Below are positions 1 to 12,290 of a stretch of 64,000 nt of DNA, piece after piece. Below the pieces are notes generated by a model, which had not been told where the DNA came from, made no database searches, and was given only the letters and a program-made list of their open reading frames with translations. The position numbers were made by a program, and so were the translations under genes. The stretch is from contig MNCI01008279.1 in the NCBI GenBank assembly GCA_015680685.1, positions 925,193 through 989,192 of the forward strand, given 5' to 3'. This DNA comes from Gnetum montanum (Eukaryota > Streptophyta > Gnetopsida > Gnetales > Gnetaceae). The stretch's first letter is position 1, and every line of letters begins with the position of its first letter.

Positions 1-1694
1 ATTGTTCACCTCATTGTCGGTTGTATCATTAGTGTGTATTTTGGTTGATGCATTGTTTTCTTTTTGGTAAATTCTTGCGATTAAGACTTTAACTCTTGTT
101 CCAAATGACATTCCTAGAGCCTACAGACTCTTTGGATGTGGGTTTGTTAGGGAATTAAGGGCATGAGCCTGCTTTGGGAAGGACCCACTGACACTTCTAT
201 TTTGTGCATCCGTTAACTTCTTTTCCCTAACATTTTGCAATTAATTTTATTTTTTCATTCCCATATTGACATCCATTTCATCGATTTCTTAGTTGTCTCT
301 TTTTATCCATCTTCTTATTCTTATTCTTTCTCTAGTCTCTCGCTACCGGAGGCTCACGATTAGTCATGGGGGTATGGGGCCCAATTTTTTCGATTTTCTC
401 CTAATCCCTACACCTTCGGTAGTCATCATTATTATATCCCCATATTCAAATCATCCATACCACAACCTAGCCAATGGACCCTTTCATTGTAGGAAGGTAT
501 CAAGTACATTGAAATTCATCTACCCTTGCTAATATAAGACTGTGTTGTGTGTGCAGATGGCGATCATGCAATAACGGATTGGATCTGGAGGAAGCACTTG
601 GAATGAAGCGATGCTAAAGCAACTATGCAAGGATCAATATCAATGATGCACTTATGGATGGACAATGAAAGGTGCAATCTTGGCGTTGGCGGTAGCAAGA
701 CTTTTTCTCTCTTCTCTCTTCTCTTTTCTCTCAGTTGCCAAATGATGCCTAATGTCAATGTAATAAGGTGTTCACCCTTGTTGTCATGAACACCAGTTTT
801 GTTGTGTCTTGTAATGATGATCCGTTCACATGTCATCCCATTAGTTTCATTTGAGTTAATAATCTCATACCTTCCAGATATTATTGTAATGAACTTGAGG
901 ATGAGTTTTCATTTAGTCATGGGGGTATGATGGGATGTGATATCGCATGGGATGCGATATCGCGTACGCGATATCGCAGTGCACCATCATATCTATAAAT
1001 AAGAGGCAGCTTTCCCTTGTTTCATCATCCTAGGCTAGATAGTAGGGAAACTTTGGTAGATTGATCACTCCAAAGATAGAATATTTTCCATGTGCCTGTA
1101 GTAGGAGTCCCAAAGTGAACGGATCTTTATTCAAGCAGACATTGTACCTAAACACAAGTTTGTGTATGGCAATAAAGATGAGCTTCATGGATAAACCTTG
1201 TAGTGCATGGAATAGGATTTTATTACTATTATTTATTACTTGTTATTTACTGTTTTCCTTCTCAACTCTTCTCTCCTAGGTAGGTGCCTCAATACAACCA
1301 CTTCGAGCACGTGCGTTATGCATGGTGATCCCAACAATGATTAGCATTTGGTAACCACAATTGCATTGATTCAGGGTGTGTATGGTAAGTGGGAACGGAT
1401 GTTGACGCTAGGTAATTTAGACTTAGTTCATTAGTTAGAGTTAGTAATTAGTTTCTCAACCCTTCACCTTGTTAGCATAGGAGACATAAAACATAAAAAT
1501 CATAAAAATCATATACCTCAGACTTACTTAACCATACACTGTGACAACTACAAGTAAGTCTAGGAAGAAAACAAATGATTAACCCTAAGTGTTCCATGGG
1601 GCGTGTAGGCACTTAAACTGTGGAGTTCAACCAAATCGCGCATGCTAAGCTCATATTCGTATGGTTGAGTGTAGGGGTATCTTACCACTCATCA
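1..1694 (+). mobile_element. E1: 3' part of an Athila-like LTR retrotransposon
   Basis: The window opens inside an element whose 3' noncoding region (1-927) and 3' LTR (928-1694) are present; the 5' part lies outside. The 3' region resembles the reverse complement of the same part of E5 (about 48.5-49.4 kb): both carry a GCATGAGCCTGCTTTGGG-like stretch, an AG-rich run and a CATGGGGGTA-like tract directly before the LTR. No coding domain is recognisable; short frames at 293-532 and 564-836 look random. The bases after the LTR (AATAT, 1695-1699) are the expected half of a 5-bp target duplication; the other half is outside, so insertion cannot be proved. Confidence 0.8.
928..1694 (+). repeat. 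E1 3' LTR
   Basis: 767 bp, starting TGATGGG and ending CTCATCA. It has the family layout: GATATC-centred palindromes at 940-978, a TATAAATA box at 994-1001, a leader very close to E6, then a U5 ending in GTGTAGGGGTA..CACTCATCA. It is the shortest LTR because it has fewer copies of the internal U5 repeat than E5 or E6. Confidence 0.85.
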
Positions 1695-1855
1695 AATATA
1701 TTACTTAATCAAAATCTATGCAATGTTATCATAACATCTTAAGAACAAATACTTATTGTATTAAGTATAAGAGATACATAAGTTAACTATAAGAACCATT
1801 TTACAAATCCATAACATGACCTCATAAAAAAAACAATGCTTGAATCCTTTGTTTA
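1695..1855 (-). repeat. Fragment of older repeat block A', cut off by E1 and E2
   Basis: Read on the minus strand, this matches about 12000-12150 (shared GTGGATTTGTAAAATG-like and GATAACATTGCAT stretches). The match resumes at 8303, on the far side of E2, so E2 inserted into this repeat. E1 appears to have inserted at its other end. Confidence 0.6.
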
Positions 1856-1860
1856 CAAAG

Positions 1861-2699
1861 TGATGAGTCATGAATTTGTTGGCTGTGATAGCATAGCCGT
1901 GATATATTAGCCCTGTTGTATCAGTAGCCGCAATATCGTAGCAGCCGTGATATCGCAGCCGCGATATCACGTACGTGATATCTCGTACGCGATATCGTAG
2001 TGCGCCGTAATTTCTATAAATAAGAGGTGGCTTTCCTAGTTTTAGGCATTAGTTATTAATTAGGAGTTAGAAGTAGTGAAGCTCTGGCAGTTTGGCCACT
2101 CCAGAGATAGTTTATTTTCCCATGTCTACCCGTAGTGTGGTGAATGTAATTGTACGACATCCTTTACTCGAGTGTGACATACTTGGACATGCACATGACT
2201 GGAAATAAAGATCGAGATTACTTCATCATTATAGCAGTCACTTTGTTTATTTAATTGTTATAATGTAGAATGAGTATGACTTGATTACGAGCACCTTCGT
2301 GTGATTACTTGGTAACCTAGTGGCATACCTAGGATCTACGCTTGGTAATCCTAGTGGTAGTCGTGCACCAAGATGTGTACGGTTAGTCAAAGAATCGGTT
2401 GCTCATTGCACTTAGGCTAAATTAGATTCTCTTACCCTTTTCCTCCTAGCTTAGCTTAGTTAATACTATTTTCCACTGCCTTCAGGAGTAGCATTAGAAT
2501 TAGGAAACACATCATACACCTCATCTGGACTAAACCATACATGACAAATATAATACTAGTCTAGGTGGGAAGAAAGCAAACTGTGACCTAAGGATAACTA
2601 TCTAGGTTCCACAACTAGTCCATCTGCGGAGTTCGATCGGATCGCGCGTGCTATGCTCGTTTCATATGGTTGAGTGTAGGGGTACCTCGCCACTCATCA
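1861..2699 (+). repeat. E2 5' LTR
   Basis: 839 bp, TGATGAG to CTCATCA. Palindromic GATATC modules lie at about 1945-2000, followed by TATAAATA at 2015-2022. Compared with its partner at 7261-8297 it has one copy rather than two of a roughly 190-bp U5 unit (TGATTACGAGCA.. to ..CACTTAGGCTA). Confidence 0.9.
1940..2022 (+). promoter_or_regulatory. E2 U3 palindromes and TATA box
   Basis: Several GATATC-centred palindromes (forms of GCGATATCGC and TACGTGATATC) lie immediately upstream of TATAAATA at 2015-2022. The same arrangement recurs in E1, E5 and E6, which suggests a promoter with upstream protein-binding sites; binding is inferred only. Confidence 0.65.
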
Positions 2700-2700
2700 T

Positions 2701-2718
2701 TGGCACCATTGCCGAGGA
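2701..2718 (+). other. E2 primer binding site (tRNA-Asp type)
   Basis: TGGCACCATTGCCGAGGA, one T after the LTR. It differs from the intact site in E6 at three positions, all G to A. The intact form is complementary to the 3' end of plant tRNA-Asp, the primer typical of Athila-type elements. Confidence 0.88.
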
Positions 2719-2830
2719 TGGTGCTAGTTATCTAAATTAGTTATATCATACAAGGTTGTTGTATAGGACTTAACGATATATCTCTTAAAAAGAAGTAATT
2801 ATAAAAAGTCACATCAATTCACACACAACA

Positions 2831-4459
2831 ATGCCTCTTCTACAAGAGCATAATAATGCCACACTTAGTGAGGAATTTCATTGGAGAACCAATGAACTAT
2901 ATGACGATGAAGATTGGAGTATACAACCTAAAGTGGGAGTTTCTTCTAAACATGAACAAAAACAGCATCATCGCAACACACAAAAGCCTAACTTACAAGA
3001 TGACGATGAATCCCCACTGGCCACTACAAGCTTAACGTAAATACAAGAGGCTGTTCGAATCTCATGTAGGCATCATAAAGAGAGCCATCTACCCAAGATC
3101 GATTTAAACAACTTTCCCAAATTTTCAAGAGGCTATGACTTAGATCCGCAACAACACTTACTAGCCTTCTACAATGCCTGCACATGGAATAACGTTGATA
3201 ACAGTTGGCAAAAACTTAAGCTCTTTCCTATGACACTCGTTAACCAAGCTAAAGTATGGTATAGATCATTAAAACCAAATTCAATACGACGCTGGTCAAC
3301 AATGGTAGAGGTATTTAACGAAAAATATCAAACCTACGCAAGAGTGTCAGCCTTGAGGAAACAAATCCAAGAGTGGAAACAAGCAAAACATGAACCCTTG
3401 GACATGGCCTTAGAAAGATATTACACACTGTTAAACAACTGTTTAGTCCATGGGTTTTCCAAGGAAAGGCTAATGTACCATATTATTGATGGGCCACGTA
3501 ATGAAACAAGAGAGACCTTAGGAATGTATGCCCAAGGTCAATTATACAAGCTACGAACCCATCAAATCCAAGAGCTTATTAAGCGGGTAGCAAAAGAAGA
3601 AGGAGAATTAGCTAGATGGGAGAATGTTGAAAAACATCAATGGGACCAAAATTTCAACTTAACAAAGGTCCCTGCTCATAACAAGAAGAAATCAACAAAT
3701 CTCAAGGTGGAAACATCATCTTTGCCAATACAACAATCGTTAGAAGAAGCCAAGGAAAAGATCAATAAGATGTTGGAATGGATGTATCAAAAGTGTGGAG
3801 AATATATCAACACCATTGGAGATAGATTTTTGACAACCCAAGAAGTAGGAAAAAATAGTAGACATTCGGAAAAAAAGAATAAAGGGAATAAGTGCTCAAC
3901 TGCCAATTCTATGTATGAATGCAACCTATGCCTGTACGATCACCCCAAGGGTCAATGCCCAATATTGTTACATTTACATGAGCATTGGGGAAACACATTA
4001 CATTTAGAGTTCATACAGAGATACTGTGTTCGATCACAGTGGCAACAATCCCAGTCGTGGGGGAGACCACCCTTAGACTGGAGGCACCCTTCATATTTTC
4101 TAAACTCAAATATTTATCACGTTCAACATCCTATTTCTCCAACTAGGCCAACATACTTTGTCTCACCACACTACTATTCTCCACAATACTATCAGCCCAT
4201 ACCTCCAACATAGCCACCACCTTATGCACCTTATATTCCTCCTAACTTTCAACATTCTCATCCTTTCCCTCCTTCCTCAATGCCACCAACTGTTCCTAAG
4301 GTGTTTGTGTCACAGCAACAACCCACGAACAACACTTGTGCTACTACTACTAACAGCAGTGAAAAGCCTCCTCAACATCAAAGGCGTCCTTTCTTTAAAC
4401 ATGGCCATAGGAAGGGAGAACACAATTCCGAGGCCACTGCACCTTCCAACTTAGCATAA
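2831..4459 (+). pseudogene. E2 gag (two nonsense codons)
   Basis: Structural capsid/nucleocapsid protein of a Ty3/gypsy element. One frame of about 542 codons runs from ATG 2831 to TAA 4457-4459, interrupted only by TAA 3038-3040 and TAG 4211-4213, both plausible C-to-T changes of glutamine codons. The retrotransposon gag domain spans about 3140-3620 (motifs LFPMTLVNQAKVWY, NEKYQTY, YYTLL). A glutamate/lysine-rich stretch follows, then a zinc-knuckle-like CNLCLYDHPKGQC at 3920-3958, then a proline/tyrosine-rich tail ending in a basic RRPFFK motif. Homologous frames occur in E3, E4, E5 and E6. The N-terminus differs from theirs: the YTHP..HQDEQL block is missing. No protease follows. Confidence 0.88.
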
Positions 4460-6505
4460 GTCTCACACTGTGGTGCACCCTTACCTTTGAATCTAACGCC
4501 TCATGTTGCTTCATTAGGACCACCAACTAACACTCCAACAACTATATGGCCCAATGAACACAACCATGAGAGACATCATCCTAATCCTTGCATACCATCT
4601 AACGGTCACAAACATCATAATGGGTCAACTCATTATCTGGGAACTACATCATATAAAGTGCCCCCTATGCTTATTATAATCAAGTGTGTGAACCCTGAGG
4701 GGATAAGTATAGACCGATTCCAATACTTCCAACATGAAAGGATCCTTACCTTTCATTTATTAATCCTTTCCATACTCAACTGATTAGTTATGGGGGATAC
4801 CCCCCATTCTAAATAATAAGCAGGGTTAATAAATATTTTTCATTTTCTTTAATTTTACAACTTTTTATTTTCCAGTTTTTCATTTTTCAACTTTTTGTTT
4901 TATCTTTTTGTCTTTTTATCTTTTCATGTGTGTTTTTTTTTGTAAGTAATCTCATCTACAAATAAAACACTCATGTGGATCATTGGTTGAGGTGTGTTTT
5001 ATGTTATTAAGTCATGAGTAGTCAATTATTTGGAATAGTGAGCCCATTACACCCACTCATCCACTCTATTAATAAGAGGTTCTGTTCAAGGGTACAGTGA
5101 TATTCTTGAAATTTCTAAAACTTAAAATTAATTTTTTGTTCATTGTACCCAGAATGAAGAAGGATGGACCAAGAGGAAATGATTAGGATGTGAAATCAAG
5201 GGAACTTGTGGATTCTCTTTGGTGACATCTGTGGGAGTTATCATGCAATGTGGTTGTACTAAGATCCTTGTAGATCTAATAAAAAATGGGAGTAAGAGTA
5301 ATCAAATGGGTGAGTAAGAGTAATCAAATGGGCACTTGGAAATCAAGTGCTATTCTAGGGGGTCCCACTGGAAAGACATGCACCCATGCTTGAAGGTTGG
5401 CAATTTCTCTGAATTCAATAAAATTCAAAAAAAAAAAAGAGAAAAAGAAAAACAAAGTGCCATAAAACAAAAATCACTCCTTCCTTAAACCAAAATGCCA
5501 AGTGATCGTATGCCTTGTTGTTTTGGTACTCTTATAGTTGCTCATCATGGGATGAAATAATGCGATGTCACTGTTTAGAAGGATGGACTTGGTCCTGATC
5601 TTGGAACGATGGGGTAATGACACCTTAATCATGCTTTACACACAAGATTCACTATGCCCTAGGTCAATTACCTCATGTCCCAATCTCGATGATCCCTTCT
5701 CTACTTCGTCTCATCTCACTATTCGTGTAATTGTAGCTTGTGTCCCATGTAGCATAGAATTTTCATCTCATTCCGGTGATATTTACATGTGTGTGTTTTG
5801 TGGAGTTAGTGTGGATTACATTTAACCCTTCTAGTACCCACAGACACTTTAAGTGTGGTTACATAAGGGAATTATAGGTTGAAACCTACTGTGGGGAGGA
5901 CCCACTTGTGTAATTTTTGTAATCTTCACTTATGACATAGCTCACATACACCATTTATTACCCTCAGCGTATTGTTCATGATATTCTTTCCCTTATTACT
6001 ATCCCTCCGAATCAATGTTCCTATGAACCATTAGATAGCCTTTTTCTCCCATCTGAGGTCTTTATTAATAAACACACCATCATAATTTTTGTGCCTTCAG
6101 AACTAGTTGAATTACCCTAGAACCCTTTAGTCCATATGTCCTTAGTTTACATCGTTTAATTTCAAAGAAATATTAAAAATTCGGTACATTCTCTAAGTGC
6201 CCTAACTTCAATAAAAATATATATATACATGACCCCCCTGTGCTAATCAACATTATTTGCAACTGTTCATGTAGGGGATGTTTTTCAAATTTCTCTCTAC
6301 GAATTGCGATTGCGCGTCCCTTGCTTTCATATCCATAACTCGCTTGCTGGTACTCCGATTTTCATTCCATTTGAACCTAGAACCNTCCAATAATTAACAT
6401 CACATGAAAATAAAGTAAATCTATTAAGGCAAGTAGTAAGGTATAACCTAACTTTGGTAACAACCTTACTAACGATTGGTCCTGTGTGATTGCAAATGAC
6501 CCTGA
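4460..6505 (+). other. E2 interior without recognisable genes
   Basis: About 2 kb where PR, RT, RH and IN would be expected. There is T-rich sequence at 4840-4945, a 22-bp tandem duplication at 5290-5333 (GAGTAAGAGTAATCAAATGG.. twice), and a 3' noncoding part resembling E1 (..GGGGAGGACCCACT.. near 5894). One ambiguous base (n) is at 6385. Short frames at 4487-4783 and 5565-5825 have no recognisable domain. Confidence 0.6.
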
Positions 6506-7091
6506 AACGTGGACAATAGGAAGGTCCTGCTCAAGGTGTGATCAAATGATCTCAGAGAGGTGGAAGACAAAATCCTACTGGACAACATGCAAAATAGGAG
6601 GAATAATCATTCAGCGTTCATCAAGAAGATCCTCCTACCATACGGTCCTGGCAAGCAAACACAGGAGATACCCTCTCTGAAAGAGATGTCGGTACTTAGG
6701 GAAAATGTACCAATTTTGGCACAATAAAGAAGAAGGCACCATGGTTGACAATTGTTGTGTGACTATTGACTTCTTTGTTCAAGCCATTTTGGAAGTATTA
6801 AACCTTCCGAATATAGGGCCAAAGGTTTCTTAGAACTAGCTGGACACTTTCAGAACTGAGCAACTAAATAAACTATTGACAGAGAATAAAAGGGTGGTGG
6901 AAGAAAAAGAGAAGGCTAACTAGGATGTCTCTATGGCACAAGTGCAAACTTACATGCATGCCAAGGCACTCAAGGCCTTACAAGAGGAGAAACTACAGGC
7001 CATACTTCAACACCATCAAATCCCAAGACTTGGAGAGCAAGAAAAGGAAAAGACACCAATGGAGGAGCCATTGCCACCAGGAACTACATGA
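6506..7091 (+). pseudogene. E2 remnant of the family's third ORF (C-terminal, coiled-coil-like)
   Basis: Two joined frames read as a charged, helical protein. The first, from about 6506 to 6715, contains LREVEDKILLDNMQNRR and LKEMSVLRENV. After a frameshift the second runs from 6858 to TGA 7089-7091 and contains ENKRVVEEKEK, LKALQEEKLQAIL and a proline-rich end EEPLPPGTT. The position, between the pol region and the polypurine tract, is where Athila-type elements carry an env-like ORF. E4 has a longer frame at the same place, also with a proline-rich end (EPPPPRT). No transmembrane segment is seen here. The function is unknown and homology to the E4 frame is tentative. Confidence 0.5.
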
Positions 7092-7247
7092 GTTCCACCA
7101 TTTTGTAATCATAAGATTTTCTTTCATGTTATGTCTCACTCCACACTGTGGCATGAATCCATTCTAGTAAGTTAATAATCCCATACCTATCCACTGTGTA
7201 ATCAATGGAGCTTGTTCTCTCTGTAACTCGAGGATGAGTTTTCATTC

Positions 7248-7260
7248 AGTCATCGGGGTA
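7248..7260 (+). other. E2 polypurine-tract region
   Basis: CAGTCATCGGGGTA abuts the 3' LTR. The equivalent site is CATGGGGGTA in E1 and E4, CATGGAGGTA in E5 and TGTGGGGGTA in E3, so the G run next to the LTR is the conserved plus-strand priming site. It is short for a PPT. Confidence 0.6.
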
Positions 7261-8297
7261 TGATGAGTCATGAATTTGTTGGCTATGATACCGCAGTCGT
7301 GATATATCAGCCCTGTTGTATCAGTAGTTGCAATATTGCAGCAGCCATGATATCATAGCCACAATATCGGGTACGCGATATCTCATACGTGATATCACGT
7401 CTTCCTTGCGATATCGTGTACGCGATATCGCAGTGCACTGCAATTTCTATAAATAAGAGGCGAATTTCCTAGTTTTAGGCATTAGTTATTAACTAGGAGT
7501 TAGAAGTAGTGAAGCTCTGGCAGTTTGGCCACACCAGAGATAGTTTATTTTCCCGTGTCTACCCGCAGTGTGGTGAATGTAATTGTACAACATCCTTTAT
7601 TCGAGTGTGATGTACTTGGACACGCACATGACCGGAAATAAAGATCAAGATTACTTCATCATTGCAGCAGTCACTTTGTTTATTTAATTGTTATAATGTA
7701 GATTGAGTACAACTTGATTATGAGCATCTTCGTGTGACTACTTGGTAACCTAGTGGTATACTTAGGATCTACACTTGGTAATCCCAGTGGTAGTCATGCA
7801 CCAGGATGTGTACGGTTAGTCAAGGAATCGATTGCTCATCGCACTTAGGCTAGTAACACGGTACGAGTATGAATTGATTCCAAGCATTAAGTGTGACTAC
7901 TTGGTAGCCCAGTGGTGTACCTAGGATCTGCGCTTGGTAATCCCAGTGGTAGTCGTGCACGAGGTCCAAGATGTGTACAGTTGATTAAGGAATCGATTGC
8001 TCATTGCACTTAGGCTAAATTAGATTCTCTTTCCCTTTTCCTCCTAGCTTAGCTTAATTAATACTATTTTCCACTGCCTTGAGGAGTAGCGTTAGAATTA
8101 GGAAACACATCATACACCACATCTGGACTAAACTATACGTGAAAAATATAATACTAGTCCAGGTGGGAAGATAGCGAACTATGACCTAAGAATAACTATC
8201 TAGGTTCCACAACTAGTCTATCTATGGAGTTCGACTAGATCGCACGTGCTATGCTCATTTCGTATGGTTGAGTGTAGGGGTACCTTGCCACTCATCA
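7261..8297 (+). repeat. E2 3' LTR
   Basis: 1037 bp, paired with 1861-2699. TATAAATA is at 7448-7455. It has an extra CGTCTTCCTTGCGATATC-type module in U3 and a second copy of the U5 unit (about 7850-8020), which explains the length difference. Confidence 0.9.
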
Positions 8298-8302
8298 CAA
8301 AG

Positions 8303-9900
8303 CTTCTTAATTGTTAATGTTTTCATAGCACATTTGATCTAACATTCACATAATCTTCTAGAAGCTCCATTCAAGCCTCATATTGAAATATCTACATAAA
8401 ACACATGCAAGAAGAACTGGAACACCTTCATCATAGAGGAAATCACTTTGATGTCATGTGGAATAAGTTGGAATATGGGGCACATGCTATAAAGTATACT
8501 ATTAGAATCAATAGCAATTGTAGTTAACTTAACCATTAATCAAAACCATTTACCTAACTACTAATAAATAAGTTATCATATTAACTTTATCATTAATGCA
8601 TAAGTTATCACATTAATTTTATTGTTAATGCATTAATTATTCATTATGTTGAGATTTGTATTAGCAGTGATATTCCATGAGTTACTGCATCAAATGTTAG
8701 AATAACTACAAAGTTAATACTAAGTTAAACTAGTCATGAAGGACTATTTGGTGTAACACCTCACCTATCTAGTCCAACCCTCATATAAGAAAATATCAAC
8801 TAATCATGCATGTCTACACCAAATGTTGCATTACATTATGGCTAGTATCAACTCTATAGCTACCCTAAGTTTTTAGCTCATCACTATCACCTAAGGTTTC
8901 CTAATGTGAGCTACATGCCACTAGGTTGCTAGAATCCTCAAAATCAAGTTTACCAGAACAAGACTACCCAAGTAATGTACCACTATGTTGACAAAATACT
9001 TCATGGTAAAGACATATATTTTTCTACATTAATAACCTTTTTGTGAAAATCTTGTTAATTAATCAATCTTGGAGGTTAGATTTCCTAGATTTTTAACACT
9101 CCAAACATGTCCATACATACTTGGAATGTTAGCTAGCTATCACCATTGAAGATTATCATTGATGTCAGATGCCATGTCTATGTTGCTAATTTGAAAAATA
9201 TGTTAGCAAGCTATTGTGACTTTTTTATGACCCCTAGATGCATTGCGATTTAGGTCATGATGCATCTAGAAACTACCACTACTAAGAGGAGATGATGCAT
9301 GTAGAAAGAGAAATTGAGACACAAAGAAAGGAATGGAAAATATGAAGAATTATAGAAAGTTACAACAAATTAGGGTTAGATTGATCATATGTAATAAGGG
9401 TTAGACCAAAAATGAAAAACCCTAAGCATTTTTTAAGATAAGCATGTCCAAAAATGAAAACCTTCTTTTACTAGTTGATGGATGAAAGGACATTCCTCTA
9501 TCTTGAGAGATTAGTAAAGCTTCATCAAGTAAGAACAATTTTAGATCTAGAAATCACCAAGCGATTCGTCATGCACAGCCATGAGCAAGAAAATGGAAGA
9601 GAGCATAATGCATAATTGATCCTAAAGGAGTCAACATTGCTAAGTATTTGTAGCCATAGCAGGTAGGATTTGAGAAATTTTAGGAATAAAGAGTTAATAA
9701 TTTATTTCTAAAAATCAAGTAACATGTACCTACAAAAAGGATCCAATGATCAACTAATGCACTATGTTACTAAAAGAACATGAGAATAAGCTTACTTACT
9801 CAAGAATGGATTTAAAGGAAAAATAAAAGAATAGCTAGAATAAATCCCAAATTTTTATTTAAAGTATGTCATAACCATTGTAACATCTCAATGTTTTGAA
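8303..9900 (-). repeat. Older repeat block A' (reverse of block A)
   Basis: Read on the minus strand, stretches match block A: 8303-8550 with about 11740-11990 (TTGTGATTTCCTC-like, CATGTGTTT.ATGTAGAT), and 8750-8900 with about 11440-11640 (GTTGATACTAGCCATAA, ATGAGGGTT..CTAGATAGGTGAGGT). No open coding frame or domain is recognisable. It is an old transposable element of unknown class, interrupted by E2 and E1. Confidence 0.55.
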
Positions 9901-9954
9901 CCTGGGATCTTAAATTAATTATTTATTTTTTATCCTTAGTTCTTAAGTATAAAG

Positions 9955-10910
9955 AAATATTTAATATATTGTAGTTTACTAGTAATTTCTGTTAGTGCAT
10001 TCTAGTATTTCTCTTATGCTTATACTTATGATTGTGCATCTTAAGGTTTAAACCCTTAACTCCTTGTTTACATGAATTGGAATTTTATACATCATGGTAT
10101 ATTTTCTTATAATCTTATGTATGGTCCTTTGGAACTCTTAGTAAGTTTACATATCTTATTGTGTCTCAATATTATGTTTCTTAAGGTTTTGATCTTGGAA
10201 CTTGCTCTTATTACATGTTTGGAAATAATATTTCTTATATTTCTTTTCTTGATTATTAGAATGGAGAGGAGTTTTGGAACCCAAAATAAGTGAAACATAG
10301 GTATACCCCAAGATATATAAAAGTTTATAACATAATGCAACCTAGTAGAATTAAACGTGTGACCTAGGATTACAAGTCTAAAACCCATACCACTAAGGTA
10401 ATATCTCATTTTTTCTTTTCTTGATATTTACTAATGCTTGGTACCTCTTATGACAAACATGTTGGAAGGATGGTGATGGTCCATTATTGGTGGTTTTTAT
10501 ATTTTATTTAAATGATATGTTATTTGATTTTGAAATAATGTAATAATATGATTATGAGACATGTTAAATAAATATTTGAGGCTTTTTCAAATTATTATTT
10601 TATTTTATCTTGCAACCCATTTTTGGAGATAAGACTCATTATAATACTCTCTTAGAGACAACTTAGTATTACCATTATGGTTAGGCCATAAGACTGAAGG
10701 GGTGATCAATCCCTTCTTATCTTGATTTACCCAACTCACGTTACTCATCTTTGTTGGCTTTGCAACTTCACGTTGGCATGACCTCTAACTCTTGGGTATA
10801 AATGCCATAGTTTAAACCCCCAAAAGGGTACAATGAATGATTACAACTCCTCTTAATGAGGCATCCCTTCATTCAAAGGTTAATTACATTATTTAACATA
10901 TATTATAATT
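9955..10910 (-). repeat. Older repeat block B (reverse of block B')
   Basis: On the minus strand three parts match the right-hand copy: 9960-10065 with about 12810-12910, 10420-10540 with about 12300-12430, and 10600-10900 with about 13370-13730 (shared ATCACCCCTT..GCCTAACCAT and AATGTAATTAACCTT.). The order of the parts relative to block A differs between copies, so this is a rearranged pair rather than a simple inverted repeat. Confidence 0.5.
10271..10409 (-). repeat. tRNA-derived SINE-like copy a
   Basis: On the minus strand: a head with a CCTTAGTGG A-box-like block and a degenerate B box (GTTTAATTCT), an AT-rich middle with ATATATCTTGGGGTATACC, and the end CACTTATTTTGGGTTCCAA. It is near full length compared with copy f. 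Confidence 0.55.
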
Positions 10911-11289
10911 ACATTTTATCATTATAAATAGTTGGCAACATTGTCTCTCTTAGCATCAATAATACTTTGCGCTCTCTTCCATGCTCTTGCTTGTAGTTGT
11001 GCTTAGTAGATATCTTGACAATTTTCAAATTTAAACCTATTCTTGTTTAGTGAAGCTTAGATTTCAACTAATCTTTTTAGGTAGAGAAAATATTCTTGAT
11101 TGTATTAATTTTGATAAGTAGCTTACCTTTTTGTGCCTTCTTTTCTTTATGATGATCTAATTTTACTATATATGTTATTGATATAACCTTGCTTTGATTA
11201 TCAATCTATAATTTTTTGTTTTCATGATTTTCCACTTTGCACGTCATTCTCATCTTTCTCTTGCAACACCTTCTTCTTTTAATGGCTAG

Positions 11290-12290
11290 GAGACATTTAT
11301 GACATGTATGGGTATGTTTGACAAGTCAAAAAGCTTGAAAAAATGATTGGAATGTATTAAACATGATTGGTGGCAAAGGTAATTGATATAGTGGTTGGTA
11401 GTTTATGATTAATTGTCATGTTGTAGTTAGTATCAAGATTAATTTTAGGATGGTGGTAAGGAAAAACTATAGTGTTGATACTAGCCATAAGATAATCTAA
11501 TAGTTGAAAATTGATATTACATAAGAATGTTACCCAATAGTTGGGCATTTTCATATATGAGGGTTAGCCTAGATAGGTGAGGTAATACATGAAATAACCC
11601 TTGATGGCTAGTTAGGTTGGTATCAATCTTATAGTTCTTATAAACATCATATTTTGGAAACCATATAGTTAAATCCATTGTTAGGAAAATCATGGTTAAT
11701 GGTGGATTAACACATTAACAGTAATATTAAGAGTTATGCTTTAATTAATAGATTGGTTAATCAATTATTGTTGTTGGTTCTAATAATATATTTGCAGCAT
11801 GGCCCCCACCTTCTAGGTTATTCTATGTGGTACCAAGATGATTTCCTCGACTATGAAGGTATTCCAACCCTTCCTACATGTGTTTCATGTAGATCTTACA
11901 TAGGAGGCTTAGATGGAGATTGTTGATAATGTTGTAGATGTTAGATCATAGTGTGCTATAGGAGCATTAATGATTAATTGAAAATAATAGATTCAAGAAT
12001 TTTCATATACTTAGAGCCATGCTGTGGATTTGTAAAATGACCCTCTGTTTCACTTATGTATCTTCTACTATAAGAATTTTCACTCAAGATGTTGGGATAA
12101 CATTGCATGAATTTTGGTTATGTGATTTATTCTTTATGGGGTTGTAAGTTTCATACTTGTTGATTTAAGGTTATCCAATGATTTAATCTTGAATCTTTAA
12201 GTTTTACAAATGAAATATATGGAATTTAATCATGCCCCTAAGTGAATTTATAAATTTATCTATGATTAAATTTTAGGATGTGACACCATA
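11290..12290 (+). repeat. Older repeat block A
   Basis: Forward-reading counterpart of 8303-9900 plus 1695-1855. It is AT-rich with no supported coding frame. The right end near 12280 (GGATGTGACACCAT) may be an element terminus, but no partner end was found. Confidence 0.5.

Larger units (their letters stand above)
1861..8297 (+). mobile_element. E2: non-autonomous Athila-like LTR retrotransposon (gag plus third-ORF remnant)
   Basis: A complete LTR-to-LTR insertion of 6.4 kb flanked by the direct repeat CAAAG (1856-1860 and 8298-8302). LTRs are 839 and 1037 bp and share a TGATGAGTCATG start. The PBS matches tRNA-Asp with three changes. The interior holds one gag frame (2831-4459), then about 2 kb without recognisable pol, then a coiled-coil-like frame (6506-7091) just before the polypurine tract. 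Protease, reverse transcriptase, RNase H and integrase are absent, so mobilisation would have needed proteins from a relative. Confidence 0.92.

Noticed and set aside
1-927. Short frames at 293-532 and 564-836 as genes
   Set aside because: The region is the 3' noncoding part of E1, alignable to E5 where these frames are not kept.
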